From Cymbomonas tetramitiformis (lineage: Eukaryota > Chlorophyta > Pyramimonadophyceae > Pyramimonadales > Pyramimonadaceae), in contig LGRX02033465.1 in NCBI GenBank assembly GCA_001247695.2, positions 28,549 to 92,548 of the forward strand: DNA of 64,000 bases. The letters are read 5' to 3'. Position 1 is the first letter of the stretch, and each line of letters opens with the position of its first letter. The notes beneath the pieces were generated by a model that saw only the letters and a list, made by a program, of their open reading frames with translations, made no database searches and was not told the origin of the DNA. The position numbers were made by a program, and so were the translations under genes. Below, one piece after another: positions 33,477-44,866 of this stretch.

Positions 33477-34600
33477 TTAAAAACGGTTTGCAAGATTGAC
33501 TTCCCGCAGCTTCTCTTTCTCAGCACTACCAGCCGTGAGCTTGTGGGCAGGGCTCTGGGATGATGGTTCAGACTTTCTTTTTTCTGCACGTGCACGAGCC
33601 TGTTCCCACTTAGCTGTGCTAGCTCCTCGGGATCCTGCCCCCTTCTGACTTGATCGACCGTTGTCTGCTCTGCCCTTTCCTTTTCCTTTTTGTTTCAGTT
33701 CTGAGCAGATGCTAGAGCAATGACCGTACCTTGTGGGCACTTATAGCACTCCCAGGCACTGCACTGTGACAAATTGACGATGCCCATAGGCTCAAAAATG
33801 TATCTGGTTGGGATGAAGTAAATTTGGTCTTCCTTCGGTTTAGGTTCCTTCGGCTCCGGTGCAGGAACTAATGGCGGTCTCAGGATTGCATAAAAGCGGC
33901 GAACAAATCGAGGACCGTTCCTAGCCTGTTCGTGAAACGATTGCACGTACACAATCCTGGACACAAACTCAGAAAAGACTGTGCCGCTGAGGAATTCCAC
34001 TATTTTCACCGTGGAGACTTGCAAATTCGCAGCTGCTGCCTCAAAGATTATGTTAAATCGGACTAGGCGGCTTGATTTCGGAGCAGCGACATACTTCCTG
34101 TTGTCGATTACAAAAACTGCCTTCTCCAGTATCGCTCTGGCCTCGTCCTCCGATTTAACTCGGACGAGAATGAAGGGCACCTGCACCTGCATACAACACG
34201 TGTGTGTGGTGTGCATAAAGTTGTGGGCTGATGCACAAAGAATTAACAAGTGCGTGCTTACACCTAACAATCTCGATGCGTCACGAAAAGGAATGATGTT
34301 TTGTGCTTGATGTTTATGGACGTATGGGGAACGTGTGATTACCTTTAATGGTGTACCGTCGTTGTCGTTTCGGTCCAGGCCTTTAATCGAGAGGTGTGAG
34401 ATGTCCAGGTTCAGGCGATCGAGCAAGCTCGTGAGCTGACGCGTTATTTCGTTAATTTCTCTGTCCTTGAATTTCCTTGTGTCCCCTTGATCCATACGCG
34501 TTACCTTCAATGTCTGAATAAAATCTTCGTTGCTAAAGTCACCCTCGTGCCCTGCAATTACCTCTGTTCTGTTTTTGACAGCTGCGCGCGGTATGCTGCT
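33477..34600 (-). CDS. Hypothetical protein with Cys/His cluster, at least two exons
   Basis: The minus-strand frame from about 34600 (GHEGDFSNEDFIQTLK, KVTRMDQGDTRKFKDREI) reaches a GTAATC donor near 34343; an acceptor GTATGCAG near 34190 restores the frame as VQVPFILVRVKSEDEARAIL. The second exon ends in ECYKC, and the next frame continues RYGHCSSICSELKQ followed by a Lys/Gly-rich tail. Read together, with a small frame offset near 33735, this resembles a C-x2-C...H...C knuckle as found in retroelement gag or LINE ORF1 proteins. I do not recognise the fold of the main body. It may be the 3' part of the gene starting at 35810. Confidence 0.4.
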
Positions 34601-34674
34601 GTGCGCGTAAGATTGCAGAAGGGTCGAAGCGCCGCAGATTCCTCGTGGCCTACAAGAGTGCTCTCATACGCGCC

Positions 34675-35030
34675 TATGAGATTGGCGCTACCATATTCTC
34701 CTGTGCACAAATTGTCAGTTAATTCGCGGAGTAATGACGAGAATGCAGTGCTTCGAACAATGCCCTTCGCCCTATAGGGCGAGCTGGAACAGGAATGGAA
34801 AAATGCGGTGCAGCAATGCCACTCACGTTGTGAGTCATATTCTCCTGTGCACAAATTGTGAGTTAATTCGCAATGCAATGACGAAGGTGCACTTAGCGTG
34901 TCTAGGTGATGTTTACGCACGGGGTTTTTGGTGTCTCGAACGATGTCCTTCGCCCTATAGGGCGAGCTAGAACTGAAGTGGAAAAATGCGGTACAGTACA
35001 CCTTTGCCACTCGCGTGTTTGTGAGTTTCT
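34675..35030. repeat. Short tandem duplications with a TCGCCCTATAGGGCGA palindrome
   Basis: The palindrome TCGCCCTATAGGGCGA occurs near 34769 and 34955, each followed by a similar ~65-bp block (AATGGAAAAATGCGGT). The block ATTCTCCTGTGCACAAATTG occurs near 34692 and 34839. The array lies between two minus-strand coding stretches. Confidence 0.75.
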
Positions 35031-35039
35031 TACTAAGTC

Positions 35040-35810
35040 AGATGCAGAAAATGTGAGAAGTAATCTACTTTCTAAAGGCATAATGAGCGACAAATTGGCG
35101 CCTAGTTTGGACAAAGCTTTATCTTCTGCTTGTTCCCAATCGTCCTCCTCTGTTTCCTCTATGTTGATTCCTCCAAAGAGAGAGGCAGATGGCGAAGCGA
35201 CGAACTGCGACTCTTCCTCGTACCCAGAAGCGTTGTTCGCGTTGTCTTTGTCCGATCCCTCCAGCTTCGCCACCTCTAAGGCTGAGGCTTCCAGTACAGG
35301 CAGGTAGAGGTTGAATTCCAGAAGGCAGGTAACACAGTTTGCGATGTTCCCAGGTGCTACTTCTCCTCTCGTGTAGTCCACCAGCTTCTGAATGCGAACG
35401 CGAACCTCTGGGTTGTTTATCGAAATTTCGTACTTGCTAGCTTCGTCTTCGATGGTGCACAACTTCGTCAGGTACTTCACGATGTAAGAGATGTAGGACG
35501 CAAGGGCGCTGTTCGTTTTGATTTTACCAAAGAAGAACGTAAGATTGAAACTCTCTCCGTGTAATTCCAGTGCCTTGGCCTTGAAATGCTTGAAGATCAG
35601 AGACGTCACCACGTCCTTTCCCAGCGCGTCCACCCAGTCTTGAATGCGTCTTTGTACTTCTCCTTCTATCAGCTTCGCTTCTTCATACTTCTCTCTCAGC
35701 GTCTTACTCGTTTTTTCCGGCGTTGGCGGCAATTCTTCTGTGTTCATATTGAAAGATGGGAGTGCGCAACTAAAAACATAACACACCAACAAAAGGCGCG
35801 TCAAGATCAC
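35040..35810 (-). CDS. Hypothetical helical protein
   Basis: The frame starts at 35810 (MILTRLLLVCYVFSCALPSF, which could be a signal peptide) or at the downstream Met at 35747 (MNTEELPPTPEKTSK), which begins a more typical soluble sequence. It is rich in predicted helices and charged residues (REKYEEAKLIEGEVQRRI, DEASKYEISINNPEVRVRIQ) and ends with an acidic segment EETEEDDWEQAEDKA. No family is recognised. The reading frame continues past about 35040 into the duplicated palindromic repeats, where an intron is likely. Same strand as 33477-34600, so one multi-exon gene is possible. Confidence 0.45.
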
Positions 35811-35878
35811 AATGGCGGTTTAACTTTTTTTTTTTAAACTTTGTTGAACTGGCGGTGTGTTACGGTTTTGGTACCTCA

Positions 35879-35972
35879 CTGGGGAGTAAACTCCCCAGCT
35901 TCACCAGGTGTAAATGTTTTCCCCAGCTCTCTGAGTCGAAACTCAGATTGCTGGGTTCGTAGAGTTCATATT
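35879..35972. other. Three consecutive hairpins
   Basis: CTGGGGAGTAAACTCCCCAG (35879-35898) is an 8-bp stem with a 4-base loop. A nested stem follows: CCCAGC..GCTGGG around TCTGAGT/ACTCAGA (about 35922-35955). The third is GTTCGTA..TACGAAC (about 35956-35977). They lie ~70-170 bp upstream of the minus-strand gene start at 35810, so they could form a structured 5' leader or a cruciform-prone terminus of an element. Confidence 0.6.
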
Positions 35973-36258
35973 ACGAACTCAAACCATAGATGCGTTAAAA
36001 GAAACAGGCAGTAAAGACAGGGTTTACGAGCGTAAAGGCCATACTGAGTCAAAACAAGCAAAGTGGGGTTCAAATTATACCTCAAAGTCGTCGTATATTT
36101 TAGAAACGTCTAAAAAAACTAAAATATCAACATATATTATGGTATACTGCAAAATTGTTTTTTCAGTTTACAGTTCCCCCCACGCGACAATAAATGGAAC
36201 AACCCTTAGTATCCGTGAACGTCCGCCCCTGCGTTTTGCATCACTGTTTGAGCCCGAT

Positions 36259-36506
36259 ATATCTATCCCACACACTGAACGGCACGTGAGATCGGCCAAC
36301 AAAAGCCAGCCCACCACCATCCCGATGGATGTGAAAAGCAAATCAAGAGCAGGGCGGGGCCGTGACAATATACCACAAACGCATACATATTCCCAACCAA
36401 AATGCAAAGCAGCATGGAAAGATGATACGATGTGACCGATCGTCGCCAAACAATTGTTGGTCTCTGGGTTACGGAGTAAGCGGACCCTGCTGGCATGCCC
36501 CCCAGT
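36259..36506. repeat. Direct repeat of ~250 bp, copy 1
   Basis: The block (CACACTGAACGGCA to GGCATGCCCCCCAGT) recurs at 36806-37055 with only scattered differences. Both copies sit about 550 bp apart, with unrelated GC-rich sequence between. Confidence 0.9.
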
Positions 36507-36805
36507 CAGGGAAGATATCTTCCGTTGAGCTGGTACGGCCCCAAATCAAATTTTCCTTCGGCCCGCCTTCGGTCCGCCCGGTCCAAACTACAAACTGCCC
36601 GCCGCAGGCGCGAAAATTTTAATCTTAAGTATGGGAAAATCCAAAAATCGTAAAATTTTCATCAAAATTTTAGAAGTTTGCGCCAAATTGGTTCGGCCCC
36701 AAAGCAATTTCTCTTTCGGCCCCTCTTCGGCCCGGGCCCCATTTTGGCGACTCAGTTCGGCCCGGGGCCGGCCAATCGGGGTAAGATATCTTCCCTGCCC
36801 CCAGT

Positions 36806-37055
36806 GTATATATCCCACACACACACTGAACGGCATGAGATCGACCAACAAATGCCAGCCCATCATCATCCCAGTGGATGTGAAAAGCAAATCAAGAGCA
36901 GGGCGGGGCCGTGACAAGATACCACAAACGCATACATATTCACGACCCAAATGCAAAGCAGCATGGAAAGATGATACGATGTGACCGATCGTCGCCAAAC
37001 AACTGTTGGTCTCTGGGTTACGGAGTAAGCGGACCCTGCTGGCATGCCCCCCAGT
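36806..37055. repeat. Direct repeat of ~250 bp, copy 2
   Basis: Second copy of 36259-36506, same orientation. The 36507-36805 spacer differs in composition (G+C-rich runs of GGCCC) and could be an insertion with the repeat as its flank. Confidence 0.9.
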
Positions 37056-37964
37056 GGCTCCCGGTCGATGGATGGGACCTGTTGGTCCATGGTTATGTCA
37101 TGAATGCAGTCACACCACACAGCATGGACACCCCATGTCAAAAAAAGGAAACATGCGGGCACCTAAGTGCTCCCCACAAAATTCAAGGGAAAACACAGAA
37201 GGTGTACATCACCACCTTCTGCCTCTCCTCGCAGCACGACAGACGAATCTACCGAGCTCTCCAAGAGGCAGTGCCCGCCAGAATGGCACCACAGGGATAA
37301 CCGCCTCCCAAAACCCACTTCCACCCGGCGGCCGTCCCCGTTCACAGCGATCCGCCAGTACTTCATATCAAGGTCAAAGAACACAAGTCCCCCGGCATGT
37401 GTAATAACCATGAGCACTGTACACGGAGAGGGAGCTAGCGTCAGACGAATCCAAGACACTCCCAAAAAGCGAGCCGTAGACGAATCCCCGACGCACTCAA
37501 AGACACAAAGAGGCAGTACCCATCAGAAGGGTACCACACACACACACATACGCACATATATATATTCCTTCTCACATATATATATTCCTTCTCACATATA
37601 TATATTTATTTCACCGTCTCCGTGACACACTCCATGCAATTGTAAGCAACGAGTCCAAAATTGAATTCTGGCAATTATTATTTCGGGGTTTACGGGTCAC
37701 TCTGCACTGCCACACATTTTTCATCCAGGTTTTATCGTGCTGAGATTCAGTAGTTCAGTATCACGTATGACGTATGACAGTGACAGTGACAGTACAGTGA
37801 CTTCCTACCTGTACTCAGTAGTTCGACTTCGGTAGCTTAGACTGTGACACACGATATGATTGCCTAGTGACGGCCTCAGAGCTTAGATAGCCTGAGAGTC
37901 GTGTATTCATTTCTATCTTTTGATATACCCGATTGCCTCGCTCAAACCCTACGGCGTTCAGCGT

Positions 37965-37993
37965 TTTCACTGTGTCACTAGGACATTCTAGTA
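37965..37993. repeat. 29-bp direct repeat, left copy
   Basis: Identical to 61593-61621 (starts TTTCACTGTGTCACTAGG, ends TTCTAGTA). The two copies bracket the split gag-like gene. Without the nested 21.4-kb insertion they would be about 2.2 kb apart, so they may be the target duplication or the termini of the gag-carrying unit. Confidence 0.85.
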
Positions 37994-38667
37994 GGCTATA
38001 GGCCCACCACTTGCCTAAAGTGGTTTTGATTCAAAGCCACTAAATGGTTGGCTAAAGCTGTAGAGGGGCGAGCGTGGCTGAGTAGGTAGAATGTTGCGGG
38101 GTGCCGCGTTTTCGCGGCACAACTGACTGCGTGGATGGAGAGGTAAGCGCGACGAGTGGCGGAGGAGAGTACGGAGAAGATGGGTCAGCAGAGAGCGCTG
38201 GGGCCCCCGATGGTATGCAGCATTGCGCAGAGTTTGGTACTGAGTGGTTCGCGACACGTTAAAAAGGCCATGACCTCGGACATCGACAAGCGCGGAGACC
38301 TCGACCCTACTCTCCTACTTTCCGCCCACCCCCGCGCCGCTCCGCATTTTTCCTCACTACTCTATACGTCTTTACCCGTATCATTTTACCTTAATTTGCC
38401 ACGCTTGCCGCTTGTTTGTGAACTTTGAGCGGATCTTGAAATCTTGCGGGCGACTTGGCCGTTTTTGACCGCTTATAACTTGCGGACCACTTGAGCTCAG
38501 ACATTTTCCTTTGGAGGGTGTTTTTACTTCACCATTACCGGCCGTGTTACCGAGTTTCGTGGGCATCGGAGCAGATTTTGAATTTATCTTGGATTTGGCC
38601 CCTTCCTTGAGGGGGCTCACCCTTATCGTTAGGGTTTCATCCCTTCGGTGCTTCGCTTACGGTTGCC

Positions 38668-39202
38668 ATGGCTGCCGTGGATCCTTCTGATGGATTCACC
38701 ACTCCGGTTCCGGCTGGGATCGACACGCGGAGGGCGCTTCCCTTCAGCGACGGCCCTGAGGAGCCTGTGCCCCCTACACCTGTGAAGAATCGCCCACTTG
38801 CGGGTGATGAGACAGGCGGTGCTGTGATTGTCAGGGAGTTCCTTAAGGACTGCCAGACTATTCTCCGCGAGCCTGGTCACCGAGCCAGCATCATCCAGCA
38901 AGTTCGTGACCAGTGCCGGCCCACTCACATCAAAGCCTCGGAGTGGGTTTTCGACATCGACAAGATCAAAGGCCAAGTGCCTCGGGAAATTGCTTTGGAC
39001 CGCTTCACTCAAGCGGTAAAAACCCAGCTAACTGACTTCAATCTCCAGTTTGCCACGGTATTCCACCCGACAGACCTCGCCACGACTGTTCTTCCTGAGG
39101 CCACTCGTATTCTCTACCGCATCCTGACGTCATTGGTGCGTGGATCATGCCTTCGGCTCATTGAGGAGTCGGCTACGGTGTCTCCGGATGATGGGCGCCG
39201 TG
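38668..39202 (+). pseudogene. Gag-like gene, 5' part (split by a retrotransposon)
   Basis: The frame begins MAAVDPSDGFTTP in a good start context (GCCATGG) and runs into the LTR at 39203. It continues in frame at 60640 once the insertion and one copy of the CCGTG duplication are removed (DGRR then AWLVICRA). This part contains a helical segment (IVREFLKDCQTILREPG, IKASEWVFDIDKIKGQ) without a diagnostic motif. The assignment as gag-like rests on the distal part with its Cys/His knuckle. Confidence 0.6.
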
Positions 39203-39445
39203 TGATACGGCTGTAGATACAAGCGCCGTGAATATATTATCAATATACAAAAGAAACACTGCAAAGTTGGACAGCAATGCGAGTGTACGGATGAGCGGGT
39301 TTGTGAGTGCAGTCTCTGTAAGAGGATCTGCTGAAGCACAACGCTTCCTCACTTTTATACCTACGTCACCCATCATCTTAGATGGTACCGCCATTGGGTT
39401 GTGAACCCGAGACGTAGGTTGAACGACCAGCATGGTAGTAACGAC
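39203..39445. repeat. 5' LTR, first part
   Basis: Matches 60010-60252 with a single visible difference. Starts TGATACGG and ends GTAACGAC, which is the target duplication of the nested transposon. Confidence 0.92.
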
Positions 39446-39454
39446 CATTCTACA

Positions 39455-40771
39455 CATTTGGGGAGTTTGGGAGTTTTGGGAGTTGGGGAGTTTTACAATG
39501 GGAGGCCCTGAAAAAACTGAAAATTTGACCGAATCTAGGGTTTAAGATTTTCGCGAGTGGAATGTAATTTTATTTAATTTTCCGGTTGTTTTAGGGTTTA
39601 AGAAATATTCCTGATTTTCACTAAAAAAATCATCTTTTTCAGCCTGAATTACGTAAGGAAGGTTTATGGGGTTTTTGTGTTAAGAAAACATAAATTTTCA
39701 ATTGAAGTTCTACAATATTTTACGCCTTTTTAAGCTTCAAAATTTTTTCGAAACTCGGTAGCAAAATGATACTTTATACGTCTGATTTTTATGAAATATG
39801 TTTTTGGGGGTTCATCGATGAACCCCTTTTTTTTTCTTCTAGTTTTATATGAATTTCAGGCCTTTTTGGGTTTTGGGGTGTTTTACAAGGGGAGGCCCTG
39901 AAAAAATTGAAAATTTGACCGAATCTAGGGTTTAAGATTTTCCCAAGTTGAATGTAATTTTATTTAATTTCCCGGTTGTTTTAGGGTTTAAGAAATATTC
40001 CTGATTTTCACTAAAGAAATTATCTTTTTCACCCTGAATTAAGGAAGATTTATGGGGTTTTTTGTGTTAAGAAAACATAAATTTTTAATTGAACTTGTAC
40101 AATATTTCACGCATTTTTAAGCTAATTTATTTTTTTTGAAAATCTGTAGCAAAATGATACTTTTTACGTCTGCTTTCATGAATTATTTTTTGGGGGGTTC
40201 ATCGATGAACCAATATAATTTTTTCAGTTTTCTATGATTTTCAGGCCTTTTCGGCGTTTTTTTAAAATTTGAAAATTTTGGAAAAAACCCAGAATTTTTC
40301 TACACTTTCAGGAATATCTTTGGTTGGCTTTGTTCCTATTTTATGGGGGTTGCCCCGTTTTCCCCCCTTATTTCAGGCATAAAACAGCCGACTACCGCTA
40401 GGTCACCAACTCCAGTTACGACGCGCGCCCGGACTTCTCTTAAATACCGAAGAACACGGACAGAAAAAATTAAACACGCAAACACTTAAACGCTTTGGAC
40501 GCTTGTACTATTCACTAGATTAGAACGCTTGTTCACGTAAAATATAAAGCTTCAAATCAATATTCAAAGCAAAGTTACCGGCGCGCATGTTTTGCCTCCA
40601 GAGTTTAACACGACTTCACCCTTTCTTGTGCCCTTCGCCCCATCGCCTACTCGTCTTCGTGCATTGACCAACTACGTTCTCCATTGGTTTTTCACGTGCT
40701 TTCGCGGACCACTACTAACCACAAGTCCCGGTGGCCGGCCCCCCAGTTCGGTTCAAAACATACTTCTCGCC
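39455..40771. repeat. Left terminal inverted repeat of the DNA transposon
   Basis: It starts TTGGGGAGTTTGGGAGTTTT and mirrors 49367-50468. Inside it, a ~390-bp segment is tandemly duplicated (GGGAGGCCCTGAAAAAA at about 39500 and 39890), as it is in the right TIR. About 240 bp near 40300-40540 are present only here. Two copies of TTCATCGATGAA lie at 39811 and 40198. The inner end carries the CTCCAGAGTTTAACACGACT block also found inverted near 49530. Confidence 0.9.
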
Positions 40772-40910
40772 AAGATCCCTAACTAACTTTCACATTATCC
40801 CTGGACACTCAGTCGCATATTTCCCAATGTGTGGTACCTGTGGAAAAACAATTACGTTAGTCCAAAGCCCAACAAACCGTGCAAACAACAATGTCGCTTT
40901 CGTACCTGAG

Positions 40911-43900
40911 TTACTGCTCTTGAAATGTCAAGGCCCCAGCTCCAAGCCGTTGTTCCCTAGTTAGTGACAACCCATGTGCCACAACCAGGTCCGTAGGTGA
41001 AGGCGGTACATCACAGTAGTTGGGCAATACCGTAGCGCAACACTGGTGGAGAAGACAGAATTGAAACTTGTGGTTTACCCACTGACCATTCACCTTGCGC
41101 CGACCCATGACCACCACCCTTGGGCCATCCTTTGAAAGGATGGGTTGGGATTGCTTGTGGGTCTTCGCTGTCACGCAACCCTTGCGGGACTCGGAGGCCG
41201 CGCATCTTGCTTTCCTACCGGTACCGGGCACCACCATCCATTGCCCGTAGGCCAGTTCCTCACTCCCGACACGATCGCCGGTGGTGAGGCGGGATCCCAG
41301 CGCCGTTAAGATGTCGTCGATCTCCTCCGTGGTAAACCCCGATTGCACGTAAAATGCATGTCCAGGTTTGAACCCCGCGCGGAATAGGAGGGTGGACAGG
41401 CACAAGCAAAGCTTCACCGAAGTCGACCTTCCCACGCGAGTCATCGTTTGGCGCCATGAGTAGCATGAGCAGGTGATGCGTTGTTGCGCCGCCCGGGCCA
41501 GATGACCAAATATCACCCGCGAGGGTTCACCTCGACCAGAGGACAAGGTGTAACTGCGGTCCAGGAAGCCGTCGTGTCTTCCACGTGCGGTTAAACGGAC
41601 GGTGGGTTGGCCAACCTGTATCACTTTCAAGCGCTTGTCAGGCTGCAAGAACATGCGAGCCAACATTTGCGCGTGGCCTTTCGTGGTGCTTGTCTGGTAC
41701 CGCACCTCGTCCAAAGACCCGACGGACACGCGGCGAGTGTCCACGTAGCGATGTTCGGAATGAAAGTGCACCGCGGTCTCCAAATATTGCACCACGAGAG
41801 CCTCGTCCACCTCTTGGGAAGACTGCCAAACATAACGGGCGGCGGGGTCCTCGGTGTTTGGGTCGAACTGCCATTGGAACTCCAAAGGGTTCTCGAGGCA
41901 TGCCCGCACCAACTTGATGGCCGGAGTCGGCGTTCCAGGCTCGTCGATCGTCACCCTAGTCTTAGTCCTCTTCCCCATCGATCGGACTTGGTTTGGTCGG
42001 TGACTGCGTGTCTCCGTCGTCACTGGACCAGGAGTGACATATATTTCACGCACCTCCTCAAGGACGTCGTACGCGGTGTGGCGTGCGCGTTGCATGGCGG
42101 TGTACACCCTTCGCCGCTCATCGTAGAGGGTGTTCGTGCGGGAGTCCCGCTGGCTGTGGCCACCTTCTCCTACGTGCTCCAACCAGGCGGATTGAGTGAT
42201 GTACGTCACGTTCTCCAGGTGCAAGAACTCGGAGGCCGGCAGATTCACGCCGATCAGTTTGCCGTCCTTGGAGAAGAGTTGCTCCGCCGGGTTAGCCCCT
42301 TTGCTTTGTGTGAAAAGCTGCAGGGTGCGTTCGCCTTCACCTTCGTAAAATAAAACGAGCGAAGACAAAGAGGATTGCACGCTCTTGCTCTCTTGCTCCA
42401 TGATGAAGTCGAAGAGGCGCGCACGTGCGTCCATCACACGTCTGGGGGCTTGTGCTTCGTACCACCGTGTGAACAGTGTCCGGAACTGGGTCTCCTCGAA
42501 ACTCTTGTCCAAACACCGAGCGTGTATCCCCATGTTCGCAACGAGGTGCAAGTCACAGCCTTTCTCCAACGAGTTGCCCGCCTCGTCCCGCGTCATGTAC
42601 TTCTTTCGGTCCTCCCGGCGCATGAACTTGTTGTAGTTCAAGCGGATGCCGATCCAGCCTCCGCCACCCGCGTCACGGACGAAACCGACGGGACGAAAGC
42701 AAATCTCACCTTTTGGGTTGGTCTTTACCCAAACCTCCTTGTCTCGATATTTCGCGAAGTCGGCGTCCTCCATGGCCACCGTCCGGCAAGCGTAGTCGAT
42801 GCCTTGCCACATCTTCTCCTCATCCACACCGCGTTCACCCGCCGGCAGCACGAAGGTTGCTAGTTTTATCAACCCAATTCCGGGCACGACCGTTGCAACC
42901 TTCTCGACAACGCGACCGTTAATGCAGCTGTGGCCACCATCAGAACATGCGTAGCAACCGATGAACGGAGGCTTGCCGAGAATGCGGTCCATCAACAGCA
43001 TGATCTTCGCGGGGGACCACGGCAAGTCCAGGGGGCACATGAACCAGTTCAGAGGTGCGGTGTCGAAAAGAAGAGTACGGTATCCCTTTGAGTCTAGGAT
43101 CCGTTTCATTTCCTTGACCTCGTCATCAGCAGCACGCTCGGGGGCACGTTGAGTCGCACGGTGTTCTTTCATCACGTCGCGGACGGCGCGAGCGTCTTGC
43201 ATTTCGCGGGCCACCTAAAATGGAACCATGCATTAAGAATAACATGTCAAGACAGCATCTTCTCGAAGGCAACCGTTGTGGCGGAGTTCTTCAGCTTCTC
43301 GGAAGTGAAGCGACCACCGAAAACGGGAAGGGCTTCTTTGATGGCGTCTTGGGTTTCTTTGGAAACAACGGCCTTCCCCTTTTTATCCATGGGTTGGCAG
43401 GCATGGGTGCCTTCGTGTCTAAAGAGCAGTAGGTGGCCTTCGGCTGCGGGAAGGTCGATGCGGACCAAAGTAGCCCGGGCACCACAGGTAATAACTTCCA
43501 TGGGTTCTTGACACTTTTTGCATGGAGGGCCTTCAATCTGAAAGAAGAAAAGAAAAGCGTAAGGTCCTACTGGAAAAGTGGGGAAAGTGTACGGGAAAAC
43601 CTTGGGATTAAAATACCTCAACGCCGAGGAAAGCGGAAGCGGAGCGTTTGCCACGTTGTTGAGAACTTGTCTGAACGAACTCTTTGTCATGGGTTTTAAA
43701 GAAAGAGCACTCCGTATTCCTGCAAAGTTTTTCTCCAAGGCAGTTTTGAAGTCGAACTTGAGAGTTGCAGTCCTTGACGGCATCTTGTCGGGTTACCTCC
43801 GCCCAAGTTGTGGCGCAGGCGTGGGACCAAGAACGGTTCGTGACATGGAAGTCAAGTTTGTTCAGCGGTAGACCGCCCTTCCCGGTTGGTTTAGGAAGAG

Positions 43901-44414
43901 GTGAGGACATGTGGTGACCAAAAGTTACATTGCCATCGACGTCGAAGGGGACCTTGTTCACACGTTTGCAATCTGCGGGCCACTTAAAAGAAGAGGCGTG
44001 ACTGGAAGTCGAGTCGGACTTGGAAAGGTTTGTCGAAGCGACGGACTCCGTGGGCTTGGGCTTCGTGTTTGGTGAGAACCGGGGAGTCTTGCACTCGCCG
44101 GTGTAAATAATGTCTTCTTCATCATCGCTGTCATCGCTTTCGCTGTCGCTTACCAAGATTGGCATGTTGTCGTCGGTAGGAGTACCGTACACATTGTGCA
44201 AGAAGCCCGCGTGAACGGGAAACAGGTCCAAAGAGCAAGCAACGGAGTCATCGTACTCGGAGGTGACGGAAAGATCTTCTTTCTTGTCAAGACTAAAAAC
44301 ATTGCAAAGTGTGTCGCTAGTCACAAAAGGGTCTTCAAGATGCCAAACAATAGGAATTTCACGAACGACATCCCCGGTTTCAAGGCAGCGAAAAGTAACA
44401 AATTGAGTGGACAT
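40911..44414 (-). CDS. Putative Mutator-like transposase, multi-exon
   Basis: Exon 1 (44414-43617; an upstream Met at 44450 is possible) ends LGVE before a GTATTT donor; exon 2 starts at 43537 (acceptor TTTCAG) and exon 3 begins near 43214 and ends at 40911, about 1,130 residues in all; the exon 2-3 junction is uncertain. Exons 1-2 carry a Cys/His cluster (CRNTECSFFKTHDKEF, CKKCQEPMEVITCGAR, RHEGTHAC) like the WRKY/GCM-type fingers of Mutator transposases. Exon 3 has FVRDAGGGGWIGIRLNYN followed by CDLHLVANMG, resembling the second Asp and C-x2-H of the MULE core, and CSCYSWRQTM..KLCLC, a degenerate SWIM. The catalytic triad is not proven. Acidic stretch SDSESDDSDDEED in exon 1. Confidence 0.6.
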
Positions 44415-44450
44415 TGCATTAGCCCTAGGAAGTCGGTAAAATAAATGCAC

Positions 44451-44866
44451 TCCCGAAGTGAAAGTGTCGAGGAGAGGCCTTAAAAAACTCTAGTCGCCAA
44501 AATAAAAGGCGACGCCGAAATAAAATCGAGTCGAGGCGACGGCTGGGAAATTTTCGAGTCGAGTCGAGAACGACACCGACCAAACGAGTCTAGCTGTTTC
44601 GGAAAGAGAGGCGAAGGAAAAAATCGAGTCGAGTGTCGAGTCGAGGCGAAACCTTCAAAATATTCGACTCGAGGAAACGCTTTGAAAATTTAAAAAAAAA
44701 ATATCGAGGCGAAAAAATATCGAGTCGAGAACGACACTGACCAAAGGAGTCGACGTGTTTCGGAAAGAGAAGTCGAAGAAAACCTGAAGACAGTTGAGAG
44801 CTAGTAAAGAACTCTAGCCGCCAAATAAAAAGCGCAAAGATTTAAAGTCAAAAGAAACAAGCAAAG
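44451..44866. promoter_or_regulatory. Divergent promoter region with TCGAGTCGAG repeats
   Basis: The 416 bp between the two divergent start codons contain about ten copies of GAGTCGAG or CGAGTCGAG and two copies of a block AACGACAC(C/T)GACCAAA followed by TGTTTCGGAAAGAGA. No other gene lies here, so it must hold both promoters; the repeats are candidate binding sites. Confidence 0.6.

Larger units (their letters stand above)
35978..37964. other. Non-coding region with a 250-bp duplication
   Basis: No gene is supported. Besides the duplicated block listed separately, CACATATATATATTCCTTCT occurs three times near 37553-37610 and GACAGT repeats near 37783. The inner spacer of the duplication contains GGCCCG-rich sequence and two GAAGATATCTTCC-type palindromes (about 36508, 36783). 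Confidence 0.5.

Noticed and set aside
38065..38260. tRNA-like A box (TGGCTGAGTAG) near 38077
   Set aside because: No matching B box at the right distance and no cloverleaf can be drawn; GGTTCGCGAC near 38246 does not fit the consensus.
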